This document shows positions 22,771-34,875 of a stretch of DNA of 64,000 nt, in pieces. The position numbers and the translations under genes are program-made. This DNA comes from Gnetum montanum (taxonomy: Eukaryota; Streptophyta; Gnetopsida; Gnetales; Gnetaceae), in assembly GCA_015680685.1 (NCBI GenBank), contig MNCI01003443.1:285808-349807 (forward strand). The letters are read 5' to 3'. Numbering within the stretch: position 1 is the stretch's first letter; each line of letters begins with the position of its first letter. The notes under the pieces are model-generated. The model did no database searches, was not told the DNA's origin, and saw nothing but the letters and a program-made list of their open reading frames with translations.

Positions 22771-24400
22771 TACAATATCAATAGGATCATGAATTAGTAT
22801 GCAATGTGTAACACATAACTCATAAATACCTTGTCTCATCAATGGTTACACTTGGCTAGGTTGTGATTACAGTTGATTGGTTCCTTGAGTAGTGTTAGCA
22901 AGAAGGCTGATAGATAGGGTTAATTAAATTAAGTGATCTATTAAATTTGAAAAAGTTCAATACAAGGCAATATTTGACGATGGTATAACAATTCATAACA
23001 ATGAAAAGAAGAATTCACTGAAAATAGTTATGAAGATGTGTATAACTGGATGTCATTAATGGGGCAAACAAAAAAATTTTGATTGTAAAAGTGTCTAAGG
23101 GTAAAGAACTTAACTAACCCAACCAAAATATATGCAAGTGGGTCCTTCCCAAAGTAGGTGTAGGCCTTTTATGCCTTTGCATAACTTCAAACCAAAGAGT
23201 CCATGGGCTCCATGGATGATTAATGATTACAGAAGGTTAAGTACAAAAACTTGGAAGTAACTAACTAAGAATTCTGACACATCAAACTAAAACATGAAAC
23301 CAGTAGTGAGGTGGAACATAGAAATCATAGATGGATAAGAGAGAGAGTGGAATGGAGTTCCTAATTACAATCACATGAATTACCTTGTGGATTTTGTGGT
23401 TAAATGACTTGATAGAATTCATCCTTAGTCCAAACCAAAATCAACCATGTTTAGTGACTTCGCATTGACATTCTAAGACCAATCCATCCCTTGAGACACA
23501 AGAGTGGTCCAACAAAACAACCACTATTTGAAATTAGAGAAGGTGTAGGAAGTGAGGAAGGGCCTTAGTTAGAGGAGACTAGTCTCATAACCAATGCTTG
23601 TAGCCCATTTATTTGGTCTAAGGGGTGTGCTTTGAATTCCTTTTTTTTCTTCCACACCATGCAAAGACACATGCATTTATTTTGTCCAAGGGATGTGCTT
23701 TGAATCCTCATCATCTTTTTTTTTTAATTTTTTTTATGAGAACCACACCATGCAAGGACATATTCAACTTCCTTTATTGATTGGCATGGAATGGGAAGAA
23801 ATTTGTGGAAACACACATGCACCCAGGCAAATAGAAAAGAACAAAGAATACCAAATCCCCTTGAAGCCACACCTTGTTCAAACCTTTGAATCCTTCCTAA
23901 TTCTGAAAACTACCAAAGTCACAAATTTATTAAAGTTTTATTAATGAAAAGGGACTACATGTTTCCAAAATAAGGAAAACCATAGAGTTTGTGGATGGGT
24001 GGATGCTATAGATTCACTGCCTATTATATGAAAAGAAACCATGTCCTAATTATTTGTAATGAAATTCCAAGCTAGGAACTAAACACCAACAATTAAATAA
24101 CAAAAATAGTACATACCATCATCAAGTACACATTACCAATGTACCTAGCACTTATTAACAAAAAGTTAGAAAATCATACAAAATAAAAGAAAAGAAAAAA
24201 TAGAAAAAAGTGTAAACTATTCAAGAAATATCAAATGTACTAACGATGGTGTAAAATAAAAATTAGAAGATTAATAATATAAAAACAAAAATATGTAAAA
24301 TAAAGAATGTGTAAAACAAAAAGTTGAAAATTGAAAAATGTATAAAACAAAAAAGTTGAAAAATTGAGGAGCCACTTGAATGGTTAACATTGTTGACCAT
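22771..24400 (-). other. Spacer of element C
   Basis: Non-coding, about 1.6 kb between the IN gene and the third-ORF position. It matches D 57300-59510 in blocks, for example minus-strand ACCTAGCCAAGTGTAACCAT near 22850 against D 59418-59438. A-rich tract at 24150-24360. Confidence 0.65.
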
Positions 24401-25720
24401 CTCCCCCATGGCTATGTTGAGAGGAGGAGATCTAAAATATGAAGCATGGTTGTCCATCAAATCAGGTGCTTGTTGTGTTAGCTAGTGTATGCTCATGGAA
24501 AGGTTTAATTTGTTGGATGTTGACTAGTTGTTTCTTGTTTGGGCTCTCAAGTTTATAGATGATCATGGCTCTGGAAGGAAAGGTCTCATAAATGATGTAA
24601 GGTCCTTCCCACAACGTTTGGAACTTAGTTTGTTGAGGTACATTTGTGGGGTTCCAACAAAGAACCTTATCTCTCAATTGAAATTTGACTTTTCTAATTT
24701 TCAAGTTATGATGCTTTTTTTATAGGCCTTATGAAACTTGTTAGATGATAAGGCCACTAATCAATTTTTTTCTAGTAAGTTAAGATTCATCGATCATTCT
24801 TTTTGGGCTAGACTTAAGTCAAGGTTAAGGTCATAAGCTGTTGAAAGTGTATGGAGTTTAGATTCAATAGGAAGTGCTGGTAGTTTGTCATAAACAAGCT
24901 CATAAGGAGAGTAGCCCATAGAAAGTTTCCAAGCTAAGCAATAGGCCCAAAGGACATCATTGAGTTTCATGCTCCAATCCTTCCTATACTTGCTAACAGT
25001 TCTTGTTAGTATTCTTGTGATTTCCCTATTGGTAACCTCAACTTGACCATTAGCTTGGGGATAGTAAGGTGTTGTGCATTTTTGTTCAACCCCTAAGTGT
25101 TGCATGAGCTCTTGAAAAGTAGTGCCTATAAAATGAGTTCCATTATCAAAAATTAATGCAAGTGGCACATCAAACCTATTTACAATATTTTTTTGTACAA
25201 AACAATTAGCAGTAAAAGATGTACAATCAATGATGACTCCCACTTCTACCCAGTTTGTACAATAGTCAATAGTGACTATGATGTACACCTTTCCATTTGA
25301 CATGGGCATGATGGAACCCATGAAATCAATGCCCCAGATGTCGAATGGTTCTAATGGTTGAATCCATTATTGAGGTCCCTCCATTTGAGCAGTCATTCCA
25401 CCATCTTGTTGACATCACTCACAAGAGTGGATGAAATGGTGAACATCCTTAAAGAGTATTGCCCAATAGTACCTTGCCATCAAGATTTTCATGGTTGTTC
25501 ATCTCTCAACATATTGTCCTCCACAAGGACCTTCATGAGCATCTTAGAGAATGCGTAGTTGATCAGCATTAGGAACACACCAATGAACTAGACCATCGAC
25601 ACACACCTTGTAAAGGTGTCCATTGATCTCCATGAAGTGCTTTACCTGGTAAAGAAACTATTTATTCTGATGGTCCAACCCTTGTAGCATCTCCTGAGTA
25701 AGAATATAAGTGAGAATGTT
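24401..25720 (-). pseudogene. Integrase of C (core intact, flanks broken)
   Basis: 25321-24794 is an unbroken 175-codon stretch. It starts MGSIMPMSNGKVYIIVTIDY, then has ALIFDNGTHF, TPYYPQANGQVEVTNREITR, YRKDW and [11 protein letters not shown]. The catalytic Asp (TIDY), second Asp (FDNG) and Glu (VEVTN) are all present, and this is the best-preserved coding stretch in the window. 24704-24462 carries the C-terminal module (IRKVKFQLRDKVLCWNPTNV, LWEGPYII). The zinc-finger part (25350-25650) is broken. Confidence 0.85.
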
Positions 25721-26180
25721 ATCATAGCATTTTGGCTTATTGGGCATGTGTTTAGTTATTTCTCCAAAAAAGAGGATCTCATCAAGAAATGTATCAAATA
25801 ATGGGTTTTTGTTCTCTTTGTCATCCCCTCGCAATTAAGACAAGTGATCAGTGACCACATTCTTAGTGCCCTTTCGATCTACCATTGTAAGATTGAATTC
25901 TTGCAAGATCACTAGCCACCTTATGACACAGGGGCTCACCATTGACTTATTCATTAGGGAGTGGATGGCATTATGGTTTGTGTGCACAAACACCTTGTAT
26001 TCAAGCACATAATGCCTAAACTTCTCTAGATCAAACACCACCACCAGCAAGTCTTTCTCTATAGTGGCGTAGTTTAATTGTGCATCCACAATGCTTCAAC
26101 TGGTGCAATGGATGTAGTATGGATGTTTCTTGTCATCTAGCTACATTAGCATAGCTCCTAAAGCATTATTTGATGCATTT
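25721..26180 (-). pseudogene. RNase H of C
   Basis: 26089-25835 is open: MDAQLNYATIEKDLLVVVFD, LEKFRHYVLEYKVFVHTNHN, then QEFNLTMVDRKGTKNVVTDHL. It is the typical gypsy RNase H tail, joined to the RT upstream. The catalytic Asp before this stretch lies in a broken part (DASNNALG-like reading near 26170). Confidence 0.75.
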
Positions 26181-27360
26181 GTCATGATGTGAAATGGTTT
26201 AGACTAGTCTGGTACTTGTAGGATTAGGGTTACTACAAGCTTTTCCTTCAATTGTTGAAATGTTTTCTCACACTCTATGATCCAAATAAAGGAAGAATTT
26301 TTCTTTGTTAGCTCAACTAATGATTTTGTAATCTTAGAGAAATTTTCTATGAATCACCAGTAGTAACCAGTGTGTCCAAGGAATGACCAAACATCTTTAA
26401 CTATTTTTTGCTAGTGAGTTATTCCTTGGATGATCCTTATTTTTTCAAGGTCCACCTCAATTCCTCCTTGTGATATTTTGTGTCCTAATACAATGCCCTC
26501 CTGGACCAGGAGATGACATTTCTACCAATTAATCCACAAGTTAGTTTTGACACATCATTTTGACACTTGCTCAAGGTAGTCCAAGACTTGCTCAAATGTA
26601 GCTCCATAGGTGGAGAAGTCATCCATGAAGACTTCTACACCACTACCGATCTTCTATTGAAAGATGCTCAAGACCAAGCATTGAAATGTGGTAGGATCAT
26701 TACATAGACCAAATGGCATTTTACAATATACAATAGTTCCACAAGGACTTATGAACATTGTCTTTTCTTAGTCCTATGGTGCAATTTGGACTTGGTTATA
26801 GCCACTGTAACCATCTAGGAAGTTGTAGTAGTAATGCCCTAATATTGTGTTAAGCACCTAGTTAACAAATGACAATGGAAAGTGATCCTTGAATGTTGCC
26901 ATATTCAACAACCAAAAATCAATGCAGACTTGCCACTTACCACCTTTATTTAGTACAATTACAAGTGAACTAACCCACTCACCATCTGCAATGGGATAGA
27001 TAAACCCTGCCTTGAGGAGTTACTTGATTTCTTCCTTGATGATTTGCTTCAATTTGGGGTTCAACAACCTCTGTGGCTATCATTTTGGCTTCATGGCCAA
27101 GTTAGTGTAACTGTAATGCTAGCATACCCTAGGATCAATCCTTATGAGTTTAAGATATGACCAAGCAAAAGCTGCTAAGCATCTTTCAACTACTTTCAAT
27201 AGCATCTTTTTCTATTTTGGAGTAAGTCTTGCATTGACTATAACTGACTTCTTGTTTTTCAAAAATACATATTCCATTCCACCCAGTATCATTTTCAATT
27301 TAAGGGGCTGTTGCTTGAAGTATTCAAGAATTTTCAACTCTCTTCAATAAGTTTCATCAT
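26181..27360 (-). pseudogene. Reverse transcriptase of C
   Basis: Minus strand, broken by stops. Recognisable are SEWVS (about 26985), FKDHFPLSF (about 26890), FLDGYSGYNQVQI (about 26800) and VFMDDFSTYGA. The FMDD box at 26618-26629 is intact, unlike B2 (FMED) and D (FIDE). The thumb and connection regions, with FLGHTGYYW near 26370, follow. Confidence 0.78.
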
Positions 27361-27589
27361 TTATATCATTAGAGAGTTGGTGATAAACTTGCTCAAGTTC
27401 ATCCATGCTCATGACATATTCACATGTTAGGCTCTAAGCTGGTTCCATGCACAATGTGCTACTTTCTAAATCAATGATCAACCACTAAATACCCTCCTAT
27501 TTTGTGCCTACTACATACAGACACCTTTGAATTTTAGCTTCTAATGCACACTATTTGCGTGTAGGGATAGATGCTTGCTTGATGGCCCA

Positions 27590-28000
27590 AAGTTTCTACA
27601 CACAATTGCACCCTATATCGTTGTACGTGATGCATTGAACTCTCTTCTTCTTGATCTTTCCAAATGCATTTTCTTTAGATATATCTAGATAAATATCTCT
27701 GATGTCCATTCTTGCATCTACAGTGCTTAGCCATGCCCTTCCCATAATGATTGGGAAGTCCCCTTTGTAGTTCACTTTGATTACTAGCAAGTCAATACAA
27801 TAAGACCATACATAGACAATGATCACAATGCCTTCTACTAGTTCCAATGGAATAGTGATGGACTAGTCTATCAATTCCAATCTAATGTTGCTCCTCTTAA
27901 GAGGAGGTAGGTTCCAAGTAGTGTATATCTCATGAGAAATCAAATTAATACCAAAACCTAAATTAAGAAAATCCTTGGACTATTCATTCCCAACAATCTA
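27590..28000 (-). pseudogene. Aspartic protease of C
   Basis: Reads NLISHEIYTTWNLPPLKRSN, then MELVEGIVIIVYVWSY and FPIIMGRAWLSTVDARMDI. It aligns with the B2 and D proteases. The active-site D-S-G region reads NLGFG, so the enzyme is dead. Confidence 0.72.
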
Positions 28001-30626
28001 CAAATAAATTAAAGGAATTCCAAGATTAGCTAATTTCCTAGGAAGGTTTCCTACATAGATCCAATCAAACATGGTGTAAGTAATCATTATATTATGGATC
28101 CTTAGCAGAGTTTTGTTTCAAGGAGGCCCAAAGGGATTGGATATGGAGGAAAAGGCAGGAGTAGGGTTGTCAACCATGGATGTAAGTGAAGGCTTATGTG
28201 GACTACAGGGTCAAAAGAAAGGTCTTTTCTTTGATCAGGCATTTGACCCCTTTGATTGATGATTGAGTTGCAAATTAACAACCCTCATAGCATTGTGTTA
28301 TTACAATTGAGTGAAATTCACCCTGCATTGGTGCAACAAGTAGTAGCTATGCAACTAGGAAAGGAGTGTGTGCAGGGATAGGTGGAAGATAAGGATAGGA
28401 GGTGGTATCCCTTCTTTCATGTGGAGAAGAGGTTTGATAGTAATCAAAAGGGTGGTAGTAAGGCTAAATATTAGAAACATGACTAGTAGAGTCACATGGA
28501 GACATGGGTTACTAAACTTGGTAACCATATAGATCAAGCTACCAATAAGGGTATTGTTGCCTTGGTGGTGCAAGTGCCCATGATTGTCGTTGCTGCCATT
28601 ATTGGTACTATTTGTACCATTGTGGTGGAGCTCTACTTGGATAATACAGTTGTTACTAGTAGAACTATCTAAGATTAACTTGAGGATAATGTAACCTTCT
28701 GGATGTTTACCTTTGTGTAAGTTGTGGATGTAAGGCATACATCCCAAACTCCTGAAGATGTGAAACAATGGGGCAACATCCCTTATGACGTTCATATTAG
28801 TAGACATCACATCCATAATCCTCATCTAATTCACTGTCCACAACCTCTTCTATTGCAAAATGTTTGCTCTTACCTTTGTAATATGGATGTTCAACTTCTT
28901 TGTGCCTCCTGTGCTCACAATTACTACCTTATTCTCAAGATCCCTTAGCAATTTTGAGGATAGATTTAAATCAGCTATCCATGGAGTCCCTTAACTAATC
29001 AACCTAAGGGGTAAGTTTAGATTGGAATTGTTGAACTGGCAAGGCTTTTTTATGCATTCCCTCATCAAAAAAGGATTCATCCAATAAGGATTGAACCTCT
29101 CACCTGCAAATGGAGGGATCACAGTTATAATCCTCTACACTTTCTTATTTTCTTAGTTCATCCTCCTCTTTAGTGACCTACTCTATTAACCTTTGTATCT
29201 AATGAGCAGCTAGTTTTGGCAATCACCCTTGGGCATAGACACTAAGGATTTTTCTTATTTCATTACAAAGCCCATCTACAATGTGGTGAAGTTGAGCCAA
29301 CTGAGAAAAACCATGGCCAAGGCATCTGTGCATCAAGGCATAGTATCAACCAATGGTGGCATCCAAGGGTTCATGTGTTTCTTGTTTTCACCCTTGAATT
29401 TTCTTCCTTATGTTGGACACCCTAGAGTACATTTGATACTTATCATTGAATAACTCAAGCATGGTACTTCATCATCAAATAAATTCTAGTTCTAAGGACC
29501 AATACTAGTTCTCTACTTCTTTGATGAGTGTCCTTGTGAACAACTTTAATTTCTACCACTCATTCTCTATGTTTTGTAAGGCACATGCATCTTGGAAAGC
29601 TTGAACATGATTTTGTGAATCAAAGTTATATCCTCCTTCAAATTGACAAATATTTTTCATGTCTAACTATTTGATTTGACTATCTTTCACATGCCTTTTT
29701 GGAATTCTAACTAACTCTATGATGTTAAGCATATTTTAGGTAGCAAATAGAGGCTCATTGAGGCCTTAATCATGGTGCCTATGATGCCCTTTACTACCCC
29801 TTCATTCATGGCAATGTGCCTCTCTTAAATGTTTGTGCCCTTGATCTTGCCTATCTTAACAGTCCCTTTGGTTGTTGTCATCCCATCAATCATTTCAATA
29901 ATTTTGATCACCTCCATCATGGTCTCATCTTCTATAGTCATGGTTAGAGCCAAAACATGAAGATGATGATGAAGGGTAAGAGGAAGGAAAATTAGTATCA
30001 TCATAGTGCCTACTACTACCTTTTTGGTGAACGTTACCATGATCACAATCGTGATTCTTGTTGGCATCCTTATCTTGACTTGCCCTCCTAGATCCATCTT
30101 TGTCATTGGATCCCTTATTACTAGAATCAATATTATGAACTATGGAGTGTAGATTATGGTTTTGACCTTCATCACCAAAGTCAAAGTGAGAAGTGTCATT
30201 GAGTAAAAAACCTCCATGGAAGGGTTCCCCACTAGCTTGTTGGTATAATAGGAATGAAGAATCATTAAGCCCCTTTCCCTTCAAAAACTCATAGTGTTGT
30301 TCTAACTACCAATCTCGTAGGTGTTGTGCTTCAGTGGAATGATAATCTCTAGCATTGACATCTTCCACAATATATTCCCCATGGTAGTCTTGAAGACCAC
30401 ATCATGTAAGCATTTAATAAAGCATTGCAGAAGCAACACAATTAGGTGACAACACAATGTTGCCCTTCATGTCATGCCACCACAATTGTTCATCCTAGTG
30501 TAGGATGAAGGTAAAGTTTGGTACATACTCATCAAGATGAGTATATGTATTTCAATATTGTTGAGGTTTTGATGGATGAATGTTATCAACCTTGCGTAGA
30601 GAAGCACTCCTGTGAGAAGAAGACAT
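28001..30626 (-). pseudogene. Gag of C (broken)
   Basis: ATG at 30626 (MSSSHRSASLRKVD). YVPNFTFILH follows. The open stretch 30284-29925 is Asp/His/Ser-rich. A capsid-like segment lies at about 29440-29600. The zinc knuckle (28769-28809) reads CDVY where B2 has CEIC, and Arg replaces the His, so two ligands are lost. Stops are mostly TAG and TAA at probable Gln codons. Confidence 0.72.
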
Positions 30627-30767
30627 TTTTAGTTAGCAAAATAAAAATCATAGTGTGCTCTAAGAATTTTTTGTAGTAATTGTAAAATAAGATATGACTC
30701 TCAGGCTCATTCCAAAAATTCAAATACTTTCACTATGTCCTAGATGGCACACAAAACAAAAAAAAAG

Positions 30768-30787
30768 ATCCCTGGTAGTGATGCCAA
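30768..30787 (-). other. Primer-binding site of C (decayed tRNA-Asp)
   Basis: The minus strand reads TTGGCATCACTACCAGGGAT after the LTR. Against TTGGCGCCGTTGCCGGGGAT the differences are all transitions (C/T, G/A). Confidence 0.8.
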
Positions 30788-31650
30788 TGATGAGTAACAA
30801 GGTACCCCTACGCCCAACCATACAAATCACTAAGGTGTTAAGCACGATCCGATTGAATTCCATGGACCTATAGTTATCTCATACAATAGTTCCTCAAAGA
30901 AGTAAAATGGCATTGAGAATGTTCGTTGTATTCCCAAATACACTTGTGAGGCTCAAGGGTATGGTTTAATTGTAATTGAGATATATGAATTTTTTTCATT
31001 TTAGATTTTATGGATGTAATTACCTACAATAAGAATAAGGATATAGTAGATTGAAAACTAATGTCTATTTTCTATCTAGCCTAACACAAGTAACTGCATC
31101 CATTTTCCTAAACACATCCTAAACTCATATATCACCACTGGGCTACCAAATGTTAAGTGTTGCTAGGTTACCAAGTACTATATGAATGCTCAAAGTGGTC
31201 ATGCTCGTGTTCATTAACTACCAAAAATAAATTGCTTAATCAGCATTAAAGTAAAGAACAAGAAAGTGAAATGCAATAAGGAAAATATTAAGCTATTCTT
31301 AGTGCTACAAGGATTGTCAAAAGATTTCATTTTATTTCTATCACACTATTGTGCTCAGGTACATCAGTGCTTGAACAAAGAACTATACACACTTTGGACT
31401 CCTTCTATGAGAACTTAGAAAATATTCTAACTCTAAAGAAAATAAACTACAAGGGCTTCACTACTCTGACTAGAAAATCTAAACTATGATGATGAAAACT
31501 AGAGACCAGGCATGGCATTTATAGACTTGGGATATATACCTTGATGTTGAATATCCGATGTTAGATGAAGGCCATGATGTTGCATATGCAATGTCACGGC
31601 CTCGACACCGCATACTCAATGTTGTGGCTTGTTATTGTGGTGATTCATCA
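30788..31650 (-). repeat. 5' LTR of element C
   Basis: On the plus strand it runs from TGATGAGTAACAAGG to GGTGATTCATCA, then the duplication TATTT. It aligns with 12756-13570. A TATA box read on the minus strand lies at 31517-31524 (plus ATTTATAG). U3 (31540-31640) has GATGTTG/CAATGTC repeats. Confidence 0.88.
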
Positions 31651-31655
31651 TATTT

Positions 31656-33527
31656 GATTATGGATACAAAGCTATCAATATTTATATGTCCAAAATATTT
31701 GCATGCAACCTTATTATACAAATTTTCCCTCATGGGGCTCTTCTTCACAAATGCCTTGAAGAAGTTAATGGTTTCTTCTTGATGTACAACTTTATTCTTA
31801 AATTTGTGGTGTTGCATTATAGCCCACACCATGAACAGAGTGAGATAGTTTGATTCAATTTTTCTTCACTCCTTAGCTAGTACATCAATGGATTTCTTTA
31901 TTAAAGGTAGCTCCATGATAGTCTACTCATCCTTTAAGAAGACTTCTAAAAATAACCTTGAAACTAACCCTTTATTTGTATTCTTCACTACTACGATGAC
32001 ATCCATTATGTTTGCATAATTGAAGAACTTAACAAATGTTGGTAGGAGGTAGTCATATGAAAGATGAGGGGCATAAGAAGTATAATATGATAGTACCATT
32101 CCCTTCACTCCCATCTTCAAAATTGACAACCAATCCACATGACTTCCCTTCTTCACCACAACATATAATAAACATAGCAGAGGCCAAGAGATAATGTTTT
32201 TTCTATTCTTTACAAGCTATTCAGCAAGAAATAATGTTGTCAAGGAAAAAATATGGTATTTATGCTACAAGATTAGAATCCTCATAGTGATAATGGTACA
32301 AGCCTTTCTCCATTCTTTTTCATTAACAAAACATTCTAGCAATTGATGTCTAGCAAACATGAACTATGTTAATGAAAAATTTCTTTTCACTATTTAAAAA
32401 TAAAATTTTAAGAACCTATTTTGAATCATAGAAAATCTCTAGTACTCTCCTTCTTGATAAATAAACCAACTATTATTATATTTTTTGATAAAAATTTTAG
32501 CCATTGCATTATCCTTCAACATTGCAAACTCCATAAATAGTGTAAGGTCAAACCTTTCTAGTCTAGCACAATGTCCTTACTCAATCAACTATGTTGTCAT
32601 TATTAAATTATAATGATGATATTTAACACTAACTATGGAGTGAGACATATGATATATTCATCTTTTAAAAGTTTCACATACCCATTCCTAAATGATGCTA
32701 CTACCTAATGAAGATGGTGCCTCTTCATAACAAGTGTTATTGTTATCATAACAAGACCCAAAATGGTAATTGTAATTGGTAATTAAGACCTAAAAAGGAC
32801 ATATTGTAATAATGGACATGTCTCTTGAGATATTAGACCTAAGGCATTTATACATGGGCTTAGAGGTCATGCCAAGCATGAAGTTGGGAAGCTAGTATAG
32901 GCAAGTCATAGAAGCTGCATGAAGCAGGACAAGAAGTGCACTATCCATCCCTTCTAGTTAGTTATAGGCCTAACCATGGTGTCAATGCTAGATTGCCTCT
33001 AATAGGATAGATTCCAATGGAAGAAAGCCCCAAGGAACACTCTCAAAGCATGATCCAAATACACTATTCCACATCAATAAAGAATTATTTTCTTTTTCTT
33101 TCTACACTTTCTCTATTATTTCCTATATGCATAATGTTGAATATTACATATATTTGACATTTGATATATTTTCTTCTTACACATAATGTATAATATAACA
33201 TATATTTGATGTTTTCCATGACATATAGGAACAGGATGTCACAAAAAGTAGCAAATCAAAACTCCTTAGTTTATTGACAAGAGCTTTATAGTGAGAAACC
33301 ATTGCAGAGTGAAGCTTAATCTTCTTTGAGGCTTATTTTTATGCTGAGCTAAAACCTTCACCATGAGGGTTCTAATTATAAAATTTTATTTATAGTGCTA
33401 CAGGTGGAAACAATGATGGTGAATTAGACTATGTATTCTCAAAGGAGGTTTCAGATAAGGTTTTTACATTATACTTCCTTTTAGATGTCCCTTGTAATTG
33501 TCTACATCCTCTTCCACCACAAGCCAT
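31656..33527 (-). pseudogene. Unknown ORF of element E, N-terminal and middle part
   Basis: ATG at 33527 begins MACGGRGCRQLQGTSKRK, aligned with F at 8142. IKLHSAMV... follows near 33310, then a probable solo LTR (32735-33243). After that come LTLFMEFAMLKDNAM, KYNNSWFIYQEGEY and IQNRFLKFYF (about 32550-32400), and KKGSHVDWLSILKMGVKGM with DYLLPTFVKFFNYANIMDVI (32159-31923). 31832-31656 continues with HHKFKNKVVHQEETINFFKA. Gypsy C then interrupts it; the end is at 12064-12755. Function unknown; it is not gag or pol by motif. Confidence 0.7.
32735..33243 (+). repeat. Probable solo LTR inside the E ORF
   Basis: A 509-bp block with no counterpart in F. It starts TGTTATTGTTATCATAACA and ends GGATGTCACA, with AATAAAG at about 33080. 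The flanking 5 bases are ACAAG and AAAAG (one mismatch). It looks like an LTR of a third, unrelated family. No second copy is in the window, so the call rests on ends and context. Confidence 0.5.
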
Positions 33528-34013
33528 TTCAATAAATAGTTGCTTTGACACCTATACGAAACTAGGGATTTTAGGAAAAATGAATTAAATAGATAAAAAC
33601 CAACATGCATAGTTCATTTATGCTATTGCACATAATATTTGGACATTAATAAGCTAATTCCAAAGTTCTAAATCAATATTTATTCAAGTAAATGAGAATT
33701 ACAAACCACAAAATAATTTATTGTTGTTATTTCATAAGAAAAATATATAATTCTAACTATGAAATGATTTCAAAGCATATACTAGTCTGAAATCAAATGT
33801 AAAGCAACATTTAAGACATAATGAGCTCATAAGCATAAGATTCCTTTGCTACACTAAGTTCTCTACGATTTTCACAATTTTTGCAAATGTGAATAAAATT
33901 ATACAGTTCATTTTTATAGTTACCTTTGTATTAAATGTATACACCTAACTAAACAACACAAATATCTCATGGTGTTGATAAATTCAATTATCAAAAACCT
34001 AGCTTCAATATGT
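33528..34013 (-). other. Leader of element E
   Basis: Non-coding, about 490 bp between the primer site (ACATATTGAAGCTAGG on the minus strand, a decayed Met-tRNA site) and the ORF start. It aligns with the F leader. Confidence 0.6.
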
Positions 34014-34478
34014 TGTTGAGTTTTATGATATCTAGATCATTAGGTCCAAGGAAACTAGAAATACTTTGATGACTATTATAATTAAAGAACATATTAAAAT
34101 TGTAACACACCATGAATCCTATAACAACAATAGTGTTAATCACATATACTATACCCAAATAATTAAAATTTTTAACAAAGATGAATTACATTATACAATA
34201 TGTCTTTGTTATCTATTATTATGATATTCCTATGTATGAAAAAATGAGAATCAATACATATAGAGATTAGGAGGAATAGTAACATCGATAGAATAAATAG
34301 TTAAAATAAATTGAAAGGTTTAGATAATGGAATTACTAGTAACAAAATTTAACTAATAAGTACCAACATCATGATGGTATTGGACATCTTAATTGTCTAC
34401 CATAAATATACATGGTGTTACAAAATATAGACCTTGTTTAACATGTTGAACTTAATAAAATATATTAAATCTTCAATA
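34014..34478 (-). repeat. 5' LTR of element E
   Basis: A 465-bp LTR aligning with 6895-7177 plus 10999-11164. Because F is absent here it shows the empty target (AGAATAAATAGTTAAAAT, about 34295-34312). It is followed by ATATC (34479-34483). Confidence 0.85.
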
Positions 34479-34483
34479 ATATC

Positions 34484-34875
34484 AATATGATGATGAAATG
34501 ACTACAAGGCTTAAGGATCCTCAACAATGGATCTAACCACTCCAATCATCTTATGAGGAATTGATTTCATGAGTTTCATCACAGCTATGTCCAACAAGAA
34601 GTCCAACATCATCATTGTTGTAGGCTATTGCACAAAATGAGTAGTGGCTATAACAGTAACTAATTGTATAACAACAATAGTAGCAAAATTATTTCAACAA
34701 TAGGTGCTAAATAAGTTTGATATGCCAAGGATACTTATTTCTAATAATGGTACCCATTTTATGGATGCTACCTTTAAAAAGCCGAAGAGACACTTGGGCA
34801 TAAAACATAAGCTTACTACACCTTATCATCCTCAAGTCAATGGTCAAGCTAAGGTAACTAACAAGGAGTTATAGA
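34484..34875 (+). pseudogene. Gypsy element G, integrase core (right piece)
   Basis: Continues the integrase interrupted at 6894. With frame changes it reads CTKWVVAITVTNC-like, then FDMPRILISNNGTHF near 34715-34760, and KLTTPYHPQVNGQAKVTNKE near 34810-34868, equal to the catalytic core of A and C. It stops abruptly at 34875, where element I begins. Confidence 0.8.

Larger units (their letters stand above)
12756..31650 (-). mobile_element. Gypsy element C (Athila/Tat branch, third ORF deleted), hosting B2
   Basis: Minus-strand LTR element: 3' LTR 12756-13570, 5' LTR 30788-31650, exact duplications TATTT at 12751-12755 and 31651-31655. With B2 (13662-22499) removed it is about 10 kb. It holds a tRNA-Asp primer site, gag, PR, RT, RNase H and IN, a spacer, and only the edges of the third ORF. 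Its LTRs are broadly alike with scattered mismatches and small indels. It is inserted in the unknown ORF of E. Confidence 0.88.
6895..34478 (-). mobile_element. Element E: non-autonomous LTR retroelement with unknown ORF, later filled by other elements
   Basis: A minus-strand LTR element. Its 3' LTR is at 6895-7177 plus 10999-11164 (split by F), its 5' LTR at 34014-34478. It is flanked by exact 5-bp duplications ATATC (6890-6894 and 34479-34483), and removing it restores the integrase reading of G. Its own sequence is about 4.3 kb. The rest is F, a SINE, gypsy C (with B2 inside) and a probable solo LTR. The internal region aligns with F from leader through ORF to polypurine tract. No gag, protease, RT or integrase was seen, so it would depend on another element's enzymes. 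Confidence 0.85.

Noticed and set aside
22771-22841. The end of the B2 5' LTR at CTCATCA 22841
   Set aside because: 22771-22841 matches the third-ORF run-up of A and D, so it is part of C; the GAATT duplications place the LTR end at 22499.
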